Positions 34,303 through 42,786 of a stretch of DNA of 64,000 nt are shown in pieces. The position numbers and the translations under genes are program-made. The notes below the pieces were generated by a model that was given only the letters and a program-made list of their open reading frames with translations, ran no database searches and was not told the origin of the DNA. This DNA is from Orbus sasakiae (GTDB lineage: Bacteria > Pseudomonadota > Gammaproteobacteria > Enterobacterales > Orbaceae), in assembly GCF_039542345.1 (NCBI RefSeq), contig NZ_BAABHY010000001.1, positions 1,736,001 through 1,800,000 of the forward strand, in the 5' to 3' direction. Each line of letters starts with the position of its first letter. Within the stretch, counting starts at the first letter, position 1.

Positions 34303-36360
34303 ATGACGCAATTTATTATCGCTAATCCCCAAACTTGTATTGGGTGCCACGCTTGTGAAGTTGCCTGTGTGTTCACCTATCATCAGGGCCAACATCCTGA
34401 TATACGTGAGCAATTTCAGCCAAGAATAAAAGTTCACAAAATTACTCAAGGACGCAAAAAAGTCTATACGGCTTTAGCATGTCGTCAATGTGAAAATGCC
34501 CCCTGTGTCAGATCATGTCCATCGCATGCACTTAAGCAAGGGCAAGAAAAAGTCTACTTAGATAAATCACTGTGCATTGGCTGTAAGGCATGCGTCGTCG
34601 CTTGCCCATTTGGTGCAATCCGTATGGTTGATGAATCGATTGAAGGTTCACTCGGCATCGGTAACAGTGAAGGCGTCTTTAATACGATTGTCGCCCATAA
34701 ATGCGATCTGTGTGATGGGCGACGTGAAAGCCCAGCTTGTCAAGCTGCCTGCCCTACTGGCTCAATTAAATTGGTCAGTATCGATAAGCTTTATGAACAG
34801 CGCATGCAAAAACAACAGCAAACCGCCTTTAGTACAACACAAGATAGAGCGATCACGCGTAAACAAATTTCCCCCTTTACCAGTGAAGAAACACCGTTTG
34901 CTAGGTTGATTTCCATTCCCCGATTGGATGCCGAGAAAACGCCATTAGCACAACGTAAAACCACTTACCATGAAATCTATCGTGGGTTTACTAAACAACA
35001 AACAGAATTACAAGCATCACGCTGTTTTAGCTGTGGGCCTAATTCAATTTGTGAATGGACATGCCCACTACATAACCGCATTCCCCATTGGATAAAACTG
35101 GCAAAAGAAGGCAACATCATTGAGGCCGCAAAACTATCAAATAGTACTAACAGTTTACCTGAAATTACTGGCCGTGTTTGCCCACAAGATAGATTGTGTG
35201 AAGGTGCATGTACACTGAAAAACGAAGGTGATGCAGTCACGATTGGTAACATTGAACGTTATGTGACAGAAACAGCGTTCGCTATGGGTTGGCGTCCAGA
35301 CACGTCTTATGTTGAGTCTACCGGAAAACGTGTCGCCGTGATTGGTGGCGGCCCAGCGGGGCTTGCTTGCGCGGATGTGTTAATCCGAAACGGCATAACA
35401 CCGGTCGTGTTTGATCGCCATCCTGAAATTGGCGGCATGCTGACCTTTGGTATACCCGCATTTAAACTTGAAAAAACGATTATGGTGCGTCGGCGTGAAA
35501 TATTTACTGAAATGGGAATTGAATTTCAGCTGAATACCGAAATTGGCAAAGATATCATGATGACCGATTTATTAAATGATTATGATGCCGTATTTGTGGG
35601 CATAGGTACCTACGAATCAATGAAGGCAAAACTTGAAAATGAAGATGCTAATGGCGTATATCAGGCATTGCCTTTTTTAACCGCCAATACCAAACAGGTC
35701 ATGGGGCTAACACAACTGGAGACTGAACCTTATATCGATACCAAAGACAAACGGGTTGTGGTACTCGGCGGCGGTGATACGGCAATGGATTGTTTACGTA
35801 CATCGATTAGGCAAGGCGCCAAAAGCGCTATTTGTGCCTATCGACGTGATGAAAGCAATATGCCGGGTTCAAAAAAAGAAGTTAAAAATGCCCGTGAAGA
35901 AGGTGCTGAATTTATGTTTATGATGCAGCCAATCAAAATAGAGGTAGATGAAAACAATCATGTCATTGGTATTCGTATGGTCAAAACAGAACTTGGCCAA
36001 CCGGATGCCAAAGGTCGTCGTAGTCCACAACCAATTGAAGGGTCTGAGTTCGTGCTTGAAGCCGACGTGGTGATTGTTGCATTTGGTTTTTTACCGCATG
36101 ACATCTCATGGCTACGTGCAGAAGGCATTCAATTAACTCGTCGTGGTACGATCGCGGCGATTCCAATCACATACCAAAAATTGGCCTGTCAAACCGACAA
36201 TCCTAAAATTTTTGCAGGTGGCGATATAGTACGAGGCGCAGATTTAGTTGTTACCGCAATTTCGGATGGTCGAATGGCCGCTAAAAGTATTATGCAGTAC
36301 TTGAATGTTGCTGAGAATAGTCAATCAAACCAATTAGCCGATATGGAGAAAGCATCATGA
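34303..36360 (+). CDS. aegA: AegA-like fused ferredoxin / GltD-type oxidoreductase
   Basis: A 685-residue fusion. Residues 1-170 form a HydN/HycB-like 4Fe-4S ferredoxin with four cysteine clusters (e.g. CIGCHACEVAC, CRQCENAPC, CIGCKACVVAC). From about 225 onward the protein resembles the glutamate synthase small subunit: extra Fe-S cysteines, an FAD site GGGPAGLAC near residue 346 and an NAD(P)H site GGGDTAMDC near 488. It can connect ferredoxin electrons to a pyridine nucleotide. In E. coli AegA has been linked to formate-dependent urate breakdown. Start at 34303 is set by GGAG 7 nt upstream. The stop overlaps hydN (ATGA). Confidence 0.92.
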   Translation: MTQFIIANPQTCIGCHACEVACVFTYHQGQHPDIREQFQPRIKVHKITQGRKKVYTALACRQCENAPCVRSCPSHALKQGQEKVYLDKSLCIGCKACVVACPFGAIRMVDESIEGSLGIGNSEGVFNTIVAHKCDLCDGRRESPACQAACPTGSIKLVSIDKLYEQRMQKQQQTAFSTTQDRAITRKQISPFTSEETPFARLISIPRLDAEKTPLAQRKTTYHEIYRGFTKQQTELQASRCFSCGPNSICEWTCPLHNRIPHWIKLAKEGNIIEAAKLSNSTNSLPEITGRVCPQDRLCEGACTLKNEGDAVTIGNIERYVTETAFAMGWRPDTSYVESTGKRVAVIGGGPAGLACADVLIRNGITPVVFDRHPEIGGMLTFGIPAFKLEKTIMVRRREIFTEMGIEFQLNTEIGKDIMMTDLLNDYDAVFVGIGTYESMKAKLENEDANGVYQALPFLTANTKQVMGLTQLETEPYIDTKDKRVVVLGGGDTAMDCLRTSIRQGAKSAICAYRRDESNMPGSKKEVKNAREEGAEFMFMMQPIKIEVDENNHVIGIRMVKTELGQPDAKGRRSPQPIEGSEFVLEADVVIVAFGFLPHDISWLRAEGIQLTRRGTIAAIPITYQKLACQTDNPKIFAGGDIVRGADLVVTAISDGRMAAKSIMQYLNVAENSQSNQLADMEKAS

Positions 36361-36893
36361 CAAACCGATTTATTATAGCCGATGCCAATAAATGTATTGG
36401 CTGCAAAACATGTGAAATAGCCTGTGTGATGTCACATGCTAATGATATCAATATGACTTCAGATAACTTTAACCCACGTTTACGTGTCATTAAAGGCATG
36501 AACGTTACGGTGCCAGTCATGTGTCGACAATGCGATAACGCACCTTGCGCTAATGCATGCCCGACTGATGCGATTATTCGTAAAAATAACAGTATCCAAG
36601 TCATTCAAGAACGTTGCATTGGCTGTAAAACCTGCGTCATTGCTTGCCCTTTTGGTGCGATGTCAGTGGTGACGCAAAACTTAGGCTTTGACCAAGCTCG
36701 TGGCAGTGAACAGTATCAAACACAAGCCCTAAAATGTGATCTCTGTGCAGAAAACCCTAATGGTCCAGCTTGCGTTTCAGTTTGTCCAACCAAAACCTTA
36801 ACACTCGTTGAACCGCGTGCTGTTGACAAAATGATTCAAGAAAAACAAAGACGAACAGCCCTTGAGGAAATGAACATTTTTATTCAGCTTTAA
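36357..36893 (+). CDS. hydN: HydN-like 4Fe-4S electron-transfer protein
   Basis: A 178-residue polyferredoxin with four cysteine clusters (CIGCKTCEIAC, CRQCDNAPC-ANAC, CIGCKTCVIAC, and CDLC with a distal CVSVC), all in the DMSO-reductase-partner subfamily. It presumably carries electrons between formate dehydrogenase H and its redox partner. Its start overlaps the aegA stop by 4 bp, and fdhF follows 83 bp later. Confidence 0.92.
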   Translation: MTNRFIIADANKCIGCKTCEIACVMSHANDINMTSDNFNPRLRVIKGMNVTVPVMCRQCDNAPCANACPTDAIIRKNNSIQVIQERCIGCKTCVIACPFGAMSVVTQNLGFDQARGSEQYQTQALKCDLCAENPNGPACVSVCPTKTLTLVEPRAVDKMIQEKQRRTALEEMNIFIQL

Positions 36894-36927
36894 AATCAAT
36901 AATCGAATGTTATGTGCTATGCAAATA

Positions 36928-36941
36928 GGCACGGCATCAGC
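36928..36941 (+). promoter_or_regulatory. Possible sigma54 promoter of fdhF
   Basis: AGGCACG-GCAT-CAGCT places GG at 36928-36929 and GC at 36940-36941, the exact -24/-12 spacing of a sigma54 promoter, 36 bp before the fdhF start. E. coli fdhF uses sigma54 with FhlA. The -12 box is imperfect (CAGCT versus TTGCT) and chance occurrence is possible. I see no FhlA site that I can name. Confidence 0.35.
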
Positions 36942-36976
36942 TGAATATTCACACCTAATAAACAGAGAGCCAGATT

Positions 36977-39124
36977 ATGAAGAAATCATTAACCGTTTGC
37001 CCATATTGTGCTTCAGGCTGCAAAATTAATCTTTTAGTTGAAGATAATAAAATCATTGCTGCAGAAGGTGCTAATGGTGTTACCAACCAAGGTGAGTTAT
37101 GTCTAAAAGGATATTACGGATGGGATTTTTTAAATGATACACAAATTTTAACCCCACGCCTTAAAACCCCCATGATCCGTCGTCAAAAAGGCGGTAAATT
37201 TGAAGCCGTCAGCTGGGATGAAGCGATTGATTATGTCTCACATCGCTTAAGTGATATTAAGCAGCAACATGGGCCTGATGCAATTATGTTAACCGGATCA
37301 TCACGCGGTACTGGCAATGAGACTAACTATGTCATGCAAAAATTTGCCCGTGCTGTCATCGGTACCAATAACATTGATTGCTGTGCAAGGGTCTGCCACG
37401 GTCCTTCTGTTGCTGCCCTACAAGTTACGCTCGGTAACGGCGCGATGAGTAATTCAATTGTCGAACTTGAAGATACAAAATGCCTACTCATTTTTGGTTA
37501 CAATGCCGCAGACTCCCATCCTATTGTGGCAAGGCGTATCATTAAAGCCAAAGAAAAAGGGGCAAAAATTATTGTGTGTGATCCACGCTACATTGAGACT
37601 GCGCGCATTGCGGATATTTGGTTACCACTCAAAAATGGTAGCAATATGGCGTTAGTTAATGCCTTTTTAAATGTGCTCATTAATGAAAACCTCTATAACC
37701 AAGAATATGTAGACCGAAATACTGAAGGTTTTGAAGAACTCAAAGCCGTCATTGATAAATATACACCTGAATATGTCGAAGATATCACTGGCTTAAAAGC
37801 AAAACAGATTCGCGAAGCCGCCTATATGTACGGTAAATCTTCCGCTGCCACCATTTTATGGGGAATGGGGGTGACACAATGGGGGCAAAGTACAGATGTC
37901 ATTAAAGGGTTATCCAGTATGGCCTTAATTACTGGAAACCTTGGTAGACCGAACGTTGGTGTGGGGCCGGTACGTGGTCAAAATAATGTACAAGGTGCAT
38001 GTGATATGGGCGCTACGCCCAAAGATTATCCTGGCTATCAAAAAGTGGCTGATACACATGTACGCAAAAAATTTGCTAAAGCTTGGAAAGTCAAAACATT
38101 ACCTGAAAATCCAGGCTATACCATCACCGAAGTTCCTCATAAAATTTTAGAAGGTCACGTTAAAGCGTATTACATTATGGGGGAAGACCCACTACAAACT
38201 GATCCTGAATTATCAACAATGCGTGAAGCGATCAATAAACTCGACTTTTTGATAGTACAAGATATTTTTATGACGAAAACAGCCGCTGAAGCTGATGTGA
38301 TTTTACCCGCAACCTCATGGGGAGAGCATGAAGGGGTTTATACCAGTGCGGACAGGGGCTTTCAGTATTTTGAAAAAGCCATTGAACCAACTGGCAATGT
38401 CAAAGTTGATTGGCAAATCATTAGCTTAATTGCCACAAAGCTGGGGTATCCAATGCACTACGATAATACCAAACAAATTTGGGATGAATTGCGTATGCTT
38501 TGCGATCAATATCAAGGCGCAACCTATGAAAAAATGGCTGATTTAGGTTATGTTCAGTGGCCCTGCCCAAATGAAGATCACCCTGGTTCACAATATTTGT
38601 ACCATGATAATAAATTTGACCGACCTAATGGCAAAGGCTTATTAGTCAGTGCAGATTGGATCCCGCCAAAGGAGCAATTAAGCGAGGAATTCCCAATGGT
38701 ATTGTGTACTGTCCGCGAAGTGGGCCATTATTCTTGTCGTTCGATGACAGGCAATTGCCGTCCATTACAAACGTTGGCAGATGAGCCCGGTCATGTACAA
38801 ATCAATCCTGCTGACGCAAGCCGTTTAGGCATAGAACAAGGGGATTTGGTATATGTTCAATCACGACGTGGTAAGGTCATCACCCGTGCTGACATTACCC
38901 CAAGAGCAAACAAAGGTGCAGTATACATGACATATCAATGGTGGATTGGTGCGTGTAATGAGCTGACCTTAGATCACCTTGATCCGGTTTCTCGAACGCC
39001 GGAATATAAACACTCAGCCGTGAATGTATTAAAAATCGATGATCAACGTTGGGCAGAGCAACATGTACAAAAATTGTATACAGAACTCAAAGATCGTTTA
39101 AAACAGGCAGCTAAAGTCGCATAA
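36977..39124 (+). CDS. fdhF: Formate dehydrogenase H, cysteine-containing (FdhF)
   Basis: Molybdenum bis-MGD enzyme oxidising formate to CO2. All 715 residues align with E. coli FdhF: 4Fe-4S ligands C8, C11, C15 and C42, K44, SSRGTGNETNY, and the C-terminal VREVGHYSCRSMTGNC. The metal-ligating residue 140, selenocysteine (TGA) in E. coli, is cysteine here, encoded TGC at 37394-37396 in CCARVCHGPS, followed by the conserved histidine 141. Cysteine forms are active but usually slower. No hydrogenase-3 gene is present nearby, so the electrons likely go through HydN to AegA. A terminator follows. Confidence 0.95.
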   Translation: MKKSLTVCPYCASGCKINLLVEDNKIIAAEGANGVTNQGELCLKGYYGWDFLNDTQILTPRLKTPMIRRQKGGKFEAVSWDEAIDYVSHRLSDIKQQHGPDAIMLTGSSRGTGNETNYVMQKFARAVIGTNNIDCCARVCHGPSVAALQVTLGNGAMSNSIVELEDTKCLLIFGYNAADSHPIVARRIIKAKEKGAKIIVCDPRYIETARIADIWLPLKNGSNMALVNAFLNVLINENLYNQEYVDRNTEGFEELKAVIDKYTPEYVEDITGLKAKQIREAAYMYGKSSAATILWGMGVTQWGQSTDVIKGLSSMALITGNLGRPNVGVGPVRGQNNVQGACDMGATPKDYPGYQKVADTHVRKKFAKAWKVKTLPENPGYTITEVPHKILEGHVKAYYIMGEDPLQTDPELSTMREAINKLDFLIVQDIFMTKTAAEADVILPATSWGEHEGVYTSADRGFQYFEKAIEPTGNVKVDWQIISLIATKLGYPMHYDNTKQIWDELRMLCDQYQGATYEKMADLGYVQWPCPNEDHPGSQYLYHDNKFDRPNGKGLLVSADWIPPKEQLSEEFPMVLCTVREVGHYSCRSMTGNCRPLQTLADEPGHVQINPADASRLGIEQGDLVYVQSRRGKVITRADITPRANKGAVYMTYQWWIGACNELTLDHLDPVSRTPEYKHSAVNVLKIDDQRWAEQHVQKLYTELKDRLKQAAKVA

Positions 39125-39140
39125 TTCATCATGACAGAAT

Positions 39141-39172
39141 AAAATAGCCCACTCAATGTGGGCTATTTTTTC
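39141..39172 (+). terminator. Rho-independent terminator after fdhF
   Basis: AAAATAGCCCAC (39141-39152) and its complement with a 5-nt loop, then a T-run. The A-rich left side could also serve the converging yjaB. Confidence 0.88.
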
Positions 39173-39212
39173 GTTAAATTATTGTCATAACCTATAATTA
39201 TAGTGTAAAAAC
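39167..39212 (+). repeat. Dispersed intergenic repeat, copy 2
   Basis: Second copy of the element at 11807-11852, in the same orientation, with about 40 of 45 positions identical. It fills the space between the fdhF terminator and the yjaB stop codon and touches both. Confidence 0.75.
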
Positions 39213-39656
39213 TCACTGAATGTATTGCATATGCATCAATGGAAATGGATTACCTTGAGCATCTGTTGCGCTGCGCCCTATAAGGGTAAAACCTTGTTTT
39301 TGATAAAAAGCGAAACCCGCAGGATTTTGTTCATTCACATCAAGGAATAAAGGGTCATAACGGGTTTTAGCAAAATCAATCAATTGGCGGCCAAAACCTT
39401 GTCCTTGATAAGGCTCATCAACAAACAACATTTCAATTTTATGTTCATCAAACCCGATAAAACCGACAATGCGCTGATGATGTTCAATGACCCATAATTC
39501 AACGCTACTGAGCCACTGAGTCTTTAACCCATGATAAAGTGTCTGAATATCAAGTTCAGTTAAAAACAGATGGGTTGCTTTAACGGAACGATACCAAATT
39601 GATAATATGTCGGGATGATCATTGGATGACGCCCTGAGTATATTATTTTGTATCAT
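39213..39656 (-). CDS. yjaB: YjaB-like GNAT acetyltransferase
   Basis: A 147-residue N-acetyltransferase, the same length as E. coli YjaB, with the acetyl-CoA loop YQGQGFGRQLI and the C-terminal NEQNPAGFAFYQKQGF. Native substrate unknown. The ATG at 39656 is chosen; the upstream alternative is a GTG. Either way the start lies inside the end of mltG (14-bp overlap), implying translational coupling. Confidence 0.87.
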   Translation of the reverse strand: MIQNNILRASSNDHPDILSIWYRSVKATHLFLTELDIQTLYHGLKTQWLSSVELWVIEHHQRIVGFIGFDEHKIEMLFVDEPYQGQGFGRQLIDFAKTRYDPLFLDVNEQNPAGFAFYQKQGFTLIGRSATDAQGNPFPLMHMQYIQ

Positions 39657-40683
39657 TGGTTTTGTTTCTTTCACGCATTAAACGCCAATATTCATCAACG
39701 GCTTGCTTATGATGCTTATAATTGGTGGTAAACGTATGCCCACCATATCCATCAGCAACAAAATACAGATAATTTGTTTGTTCCGGATGCGCAGCCGCTT
39801 TTAGCGAAGCTAAACTGGGCATCGTAATCGGTGTTGGTGGCAAGCCCGCAATCACATAAGTATTATAGGGGTTGTCTTTATTCCGTAGATCTTTACTCAG
39901 TAAGCGTCCATTGTAACTATCGCCCATGCCATATATTACAGTTGGATCTGTTTGCAGTTGCATTTTGTATTTTAAGCGGTTAACAAAAACAGATGAAACT
40001 TTACTGCGTTCAGCATCCACACCCGTTTCTTTTTCAATGATCGATGCCATAATGAGTAGTTCATACGGTGTTTTATACGGTAAACCCTCATCACGTTCAT
40101 CCCAAACGGTTTGCAGTGCTGTTTGCATTTTTTGATAAGCACGCTTTAAAATGGCTACGTCTGAGGTATTCATCGTGTAATGATACGTATCGGGATATAA
40201 CCATCCCTCAATAGAGGTATCAATACCGAGTTGTTGGCTGATTTCAGCTAATGACAGACCACTGAGTTTACGCTCAATATCTGGGGCTGCTTCCAGCGCA
40301 CTAATCCACTCCTTTGCTTGTTTACCTTCAACAAATTGAATCGCAAATTGCACTTCTTTACCACTCACGAGCAGTTGTAAAAATTGCTCTACGGTCATCG
40401 TTGGTGATAAAACATAAGTACCCGATTTAATCTCTCGCAAAGTTGGATTGAGTTTCATCAGATAAGGGATTAAATATGCATCGTCAACAAGTGCTTGTTG
40501 CTCGACTTGTTTAACAAAGTGGCTAACGGAAGTACCACGTTTTAAAGTAAAAATTTGGTCAGGTTGTTCTAAGTGAATAGGCTTTTGTGCAAAATTTTGC
40601 AAATACCAATACGCGGAACCAATGACACCACTGAGAAGCAGCATCAATACCAGTAAACCATAAATAAAGCATTTCTTTTTCAT
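39643..40683 (-). CDS. mltG: MltG, endolytic murein transglycosylase
   Basis: Inner-membrane-anchored lytic transglycosylase that cuts nascent peptidoglycan and may set glycan length. One N-terminal membrane helix (about 5-27), a LysM-like region, then the YceG domain with the catalytic glutamate in ASIIEKETG (near 212-220), QTDPTVIYG and NPYNTY. The 346 residues match the family (E. coli 340). In many gammaproteobacteria tmk follows mltG; here it is yjaB. It follows alr by 6 bp. Confidence 0.95.
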   Translation of the reverse strand: MKKKCFIYGLLVLMLLLSGVIGSAYWYLQNFAQKPIHLEQPDQIFTLKRGTSVSHFVKQVEQQALVDDAYLIPYLMKLNPTLREIKSGTYVLSPTMTVEQFLQLLVSGKEVQFAIQFVEGKQAKEWISALEAAPDIERKLSGLSLAEISQQLGIDTSIEGWLYPDTYHYTMNTSDVAILKRAYQKMQTALQTVWDERDEGLPYKTPYELLIMASIIEKETGVDAERSKVSSVFVNRLKYKMQLQTDPTVIYGMGDSYNGRLLSKDLRNKDNPYNTYVIAGLPPTPITMPSLASLKAAAHPEQTNYLYFVADGYGGHTFTTNYKHHKQAVDEYWRLMRERNKTNDTK

Positions 40684-40689
40684 AAATGA

Positions 40690-41802
40690 TTAATCAACAT
40701 AATGTAATTTAGCGCGTTCTGTTAGGCGCGTTAAGAGTTCATAAGCACTCATCCCGGAATGTGCTGCAATTTTTTCAACAGGGAGTGATTCATTCCCCCA
40801 AAAAACAACTTCATCGCCGGCTTGCACTTGGGTATCTGGCCCTAAATCAATCAAGATCATATCCATTGCAACACGCCCGACAATAGGTACTAATCGTCCG
40901 TTCACCCAGACTTGAGTATCTGGCAAAATATCTCTTGGATAACCATCACCATATCCCATTGCCACCACACCAAGTAGCGTATCGCGAGCACTTTGCCATA
41001 TCAGTCCATAACCCACTGATTCCCCTTTTTTATGTTCACGTACCGTGATAATTTCTGATTTCAGCGTCATGGCAGGCTGTAAACCGAAATCAACACCGGT
41101 CGCTTTACCCTCTTCATTATAGTTAAATGGAGATACACCATATAATGCAATACCCGGGCGGATAATATCCCGATGAGACGCTGGCCAAGCTAAAATACCA
41201 CCAGACGCAGCAATCGATTGTTTACCAACGATAGAACAGTCTGCAACAGAATCAATAAACTGATCAAATTTAGCAAGTTGTTGCAAAGTTTGTTCGGAGT
41301 TTAGCACATCTGCTGAGCTAAAATGGCTCATGACATTAATCGGTTTTTGTATTGCTTGGCACTGTGCTAATTGTGTAAAGTAGGACAATGCATTATCACA
41401 ACGAAACCCTAAACGATGCATCCCTGTATCAAGTTTAAACCAGACTTTTAAAGAGGTAGGTAATGCTATTTCAGTCAATTTTGCCAATTGTTCAGGGCAG
41501 TGAATAACTGTTTCAAGTTCATAATCAAGCAACAATTGAATATTATCGTGTAGGAAAAATCCTTCGAGTAACAAGATGGGCGATTTAACACCAATTTTTC
41601 TTAATTCGATGCCTTCTTCTAAACGAGCCACACCAAAATAATCAACACGATCGTCTAACACACTGGCCAGTTTTTCTTTTCCATGCGAATACGCATTGGC
41701 TTTTACAATTGCCATAACTTGACTTGCTGGACTTAATTGTTTGAGTAATGCCACATTATGGCATAACGCACCTAAACTGACTTCAATTGTCGCAATTGAC
41801 AT
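40690..41802 (-). CDS. alr: Alanine racemase
   Basis: PLP enzyme that makes D-alanine for peptidoglycan. The 370-residue protein has the PLP lysine in AIVKANAYSHG (near residue 34; the family usually has AYGHG), the second catalytic tyrosine in GYGLIW, and the MDMILIDLG segment. It lies in a cell-wall pair alr-mltG. A single alr is seen, so I cannot say whether it corresponds to alr or dadX. Confidence 0.94.
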   Translation of the reverse strand: MSIATIEVSLGALCHNVALLKQLSPASQVMAIVKANAYSHGKEKLASVLDDRVDYFGVARLEEGIELRKIGVKSPILLLEGFFLHDNIQLLLDYELETVIHCPEQLAKLTEIALPTSLKVWFKLDTGMHRLGFRCDNALSYFTQLAQCQAIQKPINVMSHFSSADVLNSEQTLQQLAKFDQFIDSVADCSIVGKQSIAASGGILAWPASHRDIIRPGIALYGVSPFNYNEEGKATGVDFGLQPAMTLKSEIITVREHKKGESVGYGLIWQSARDTLLGVVAMGYGDGYPRDILPDTQVWVNGRLVPIVGRVAMDMILIDLGPDTQVQAGDEVVFWGNESLPVEKIAAHSGMSAYELLTRLTERAKLHYVD

Positions 41803-41823
41803 ATTCTTCTCAACTTATATTTA

Positions 41824-42510
41824 TTAATTTAGTTTTTTAGCGCCGCCTTTGACTCGCTCAGCTGGCGCATTCCAGTCAATATGACGTGTCATGATGATAA
41901 CCACGACAAAAGCAACGACTAAACAAATCGCACCATACATTAAAATATTATCGATTTCACTGACCAAATAAAATGCCAATGTGTAAATCATTAATAAACC
42001 AATACCAAATACTGTACCTGCAACGACATTCCTTAGTGCGCTTGTTACATAACCCGACAATAATAAAGCAAAAATAATCGCTGGAATGAAAAACGCAAAA
42101 CCGGGTTGGACATAACGTGCAAATACTAATTCGACTAAGTAAAATAACACCAATCCAACACCCACTAGCAGATAGCTTACCAAACTTAATCGTGATGAAT
42201 TTATTACATCAATAACCAGCAACCATAGAAACACTAGGCCTAACGTCAATGGTGCACTTTGTAGATGATTGAGCGCAAATTGATAACGGCTTTTTAAATC
42301 TATCATCGGTTGGGTGGTCGATTGCCCCTGCACGGAATCCATTAATCCTGAAAGGTAATTTGCGGATTGCGCAGCCAAATGATTCAAGGTTGATTGTTCA
42401 TTGATGACAGCTTGGGCATAGTGTTGCATAAAATAAAACGGGACCAGTGAGACTAAAATAAGTATCACAATAAACAGTACTTTCCAGATCACTTTGATTC
42501 GATTTTCCAT
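41824..42510 (-). CDS. Short CreD-like inner-membrane protein
   Basis: About 228 residues: one N-terminal membrane helix (about 7-27), a short polar loop of about 60 residues, and five or six hydrophobic segments ending in VVVIIMTRHIDWNAP. The C-terminal half resembles the membrane part of CreD (e.g. SYLLVGVGLVLFYLVEL and the final TR-x-x-DW). E. coli CreD has about 450 residues with a large periplasmic domain that is missing here. Function unknown. Start taken at ATG 42510, preceded by GAGATG; an upstream ATG at 42534 is also in frame. No creABC partner is nearby. Confidence 0.6.
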   Translation of the reverse strand: MENRIKVIWKVLFIVILILVSLVPFYFMQHYAQAVINEQSTLNHLAAQSANYLSGLMDSVQGQSTTQPMIDLKSRYQFALNHLQSAPLTLGLVFLWLLVIDVINSSRLSLVSYLLVGVGLVLFYLVELVFARYVQPGFAFFIPAIIFALLLSGYVTSALRNVVAGTVFGIGLLMIYTLAFYLVSEIDNILMYGAICLVVAFVVVIIMTRHIDWNAPAERVKGGAKKLN

Positions 42511-42786
42511 TCTTTCATCTCTATTGATTATCATATTTTTGTTTTATACCGCTCACATCATCACGTTATTGGACGAAAGGCATGTTTACGGTGTCGATCT
42601 TTGGTATGGTTTTTTATGTTGAAGATCATCATCAGATTGTTTACCGAATATATTGATACCATCCCCGATGTTACCTAACTGGCACAAAATACAATTATCT
42701 ATTCTAATTTTTGTTTTTAATAATGACAAACAAATTTGCAAGTATTATATTTGTATTCTTAAAATAAAAATTCTAAGGTATTTATC

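Noticed and set aside
37381..37400. Possible selenocysteine UGA in fdhF
   Set aside because: The codon is TGC; no in-frame TGA occurs at this position.
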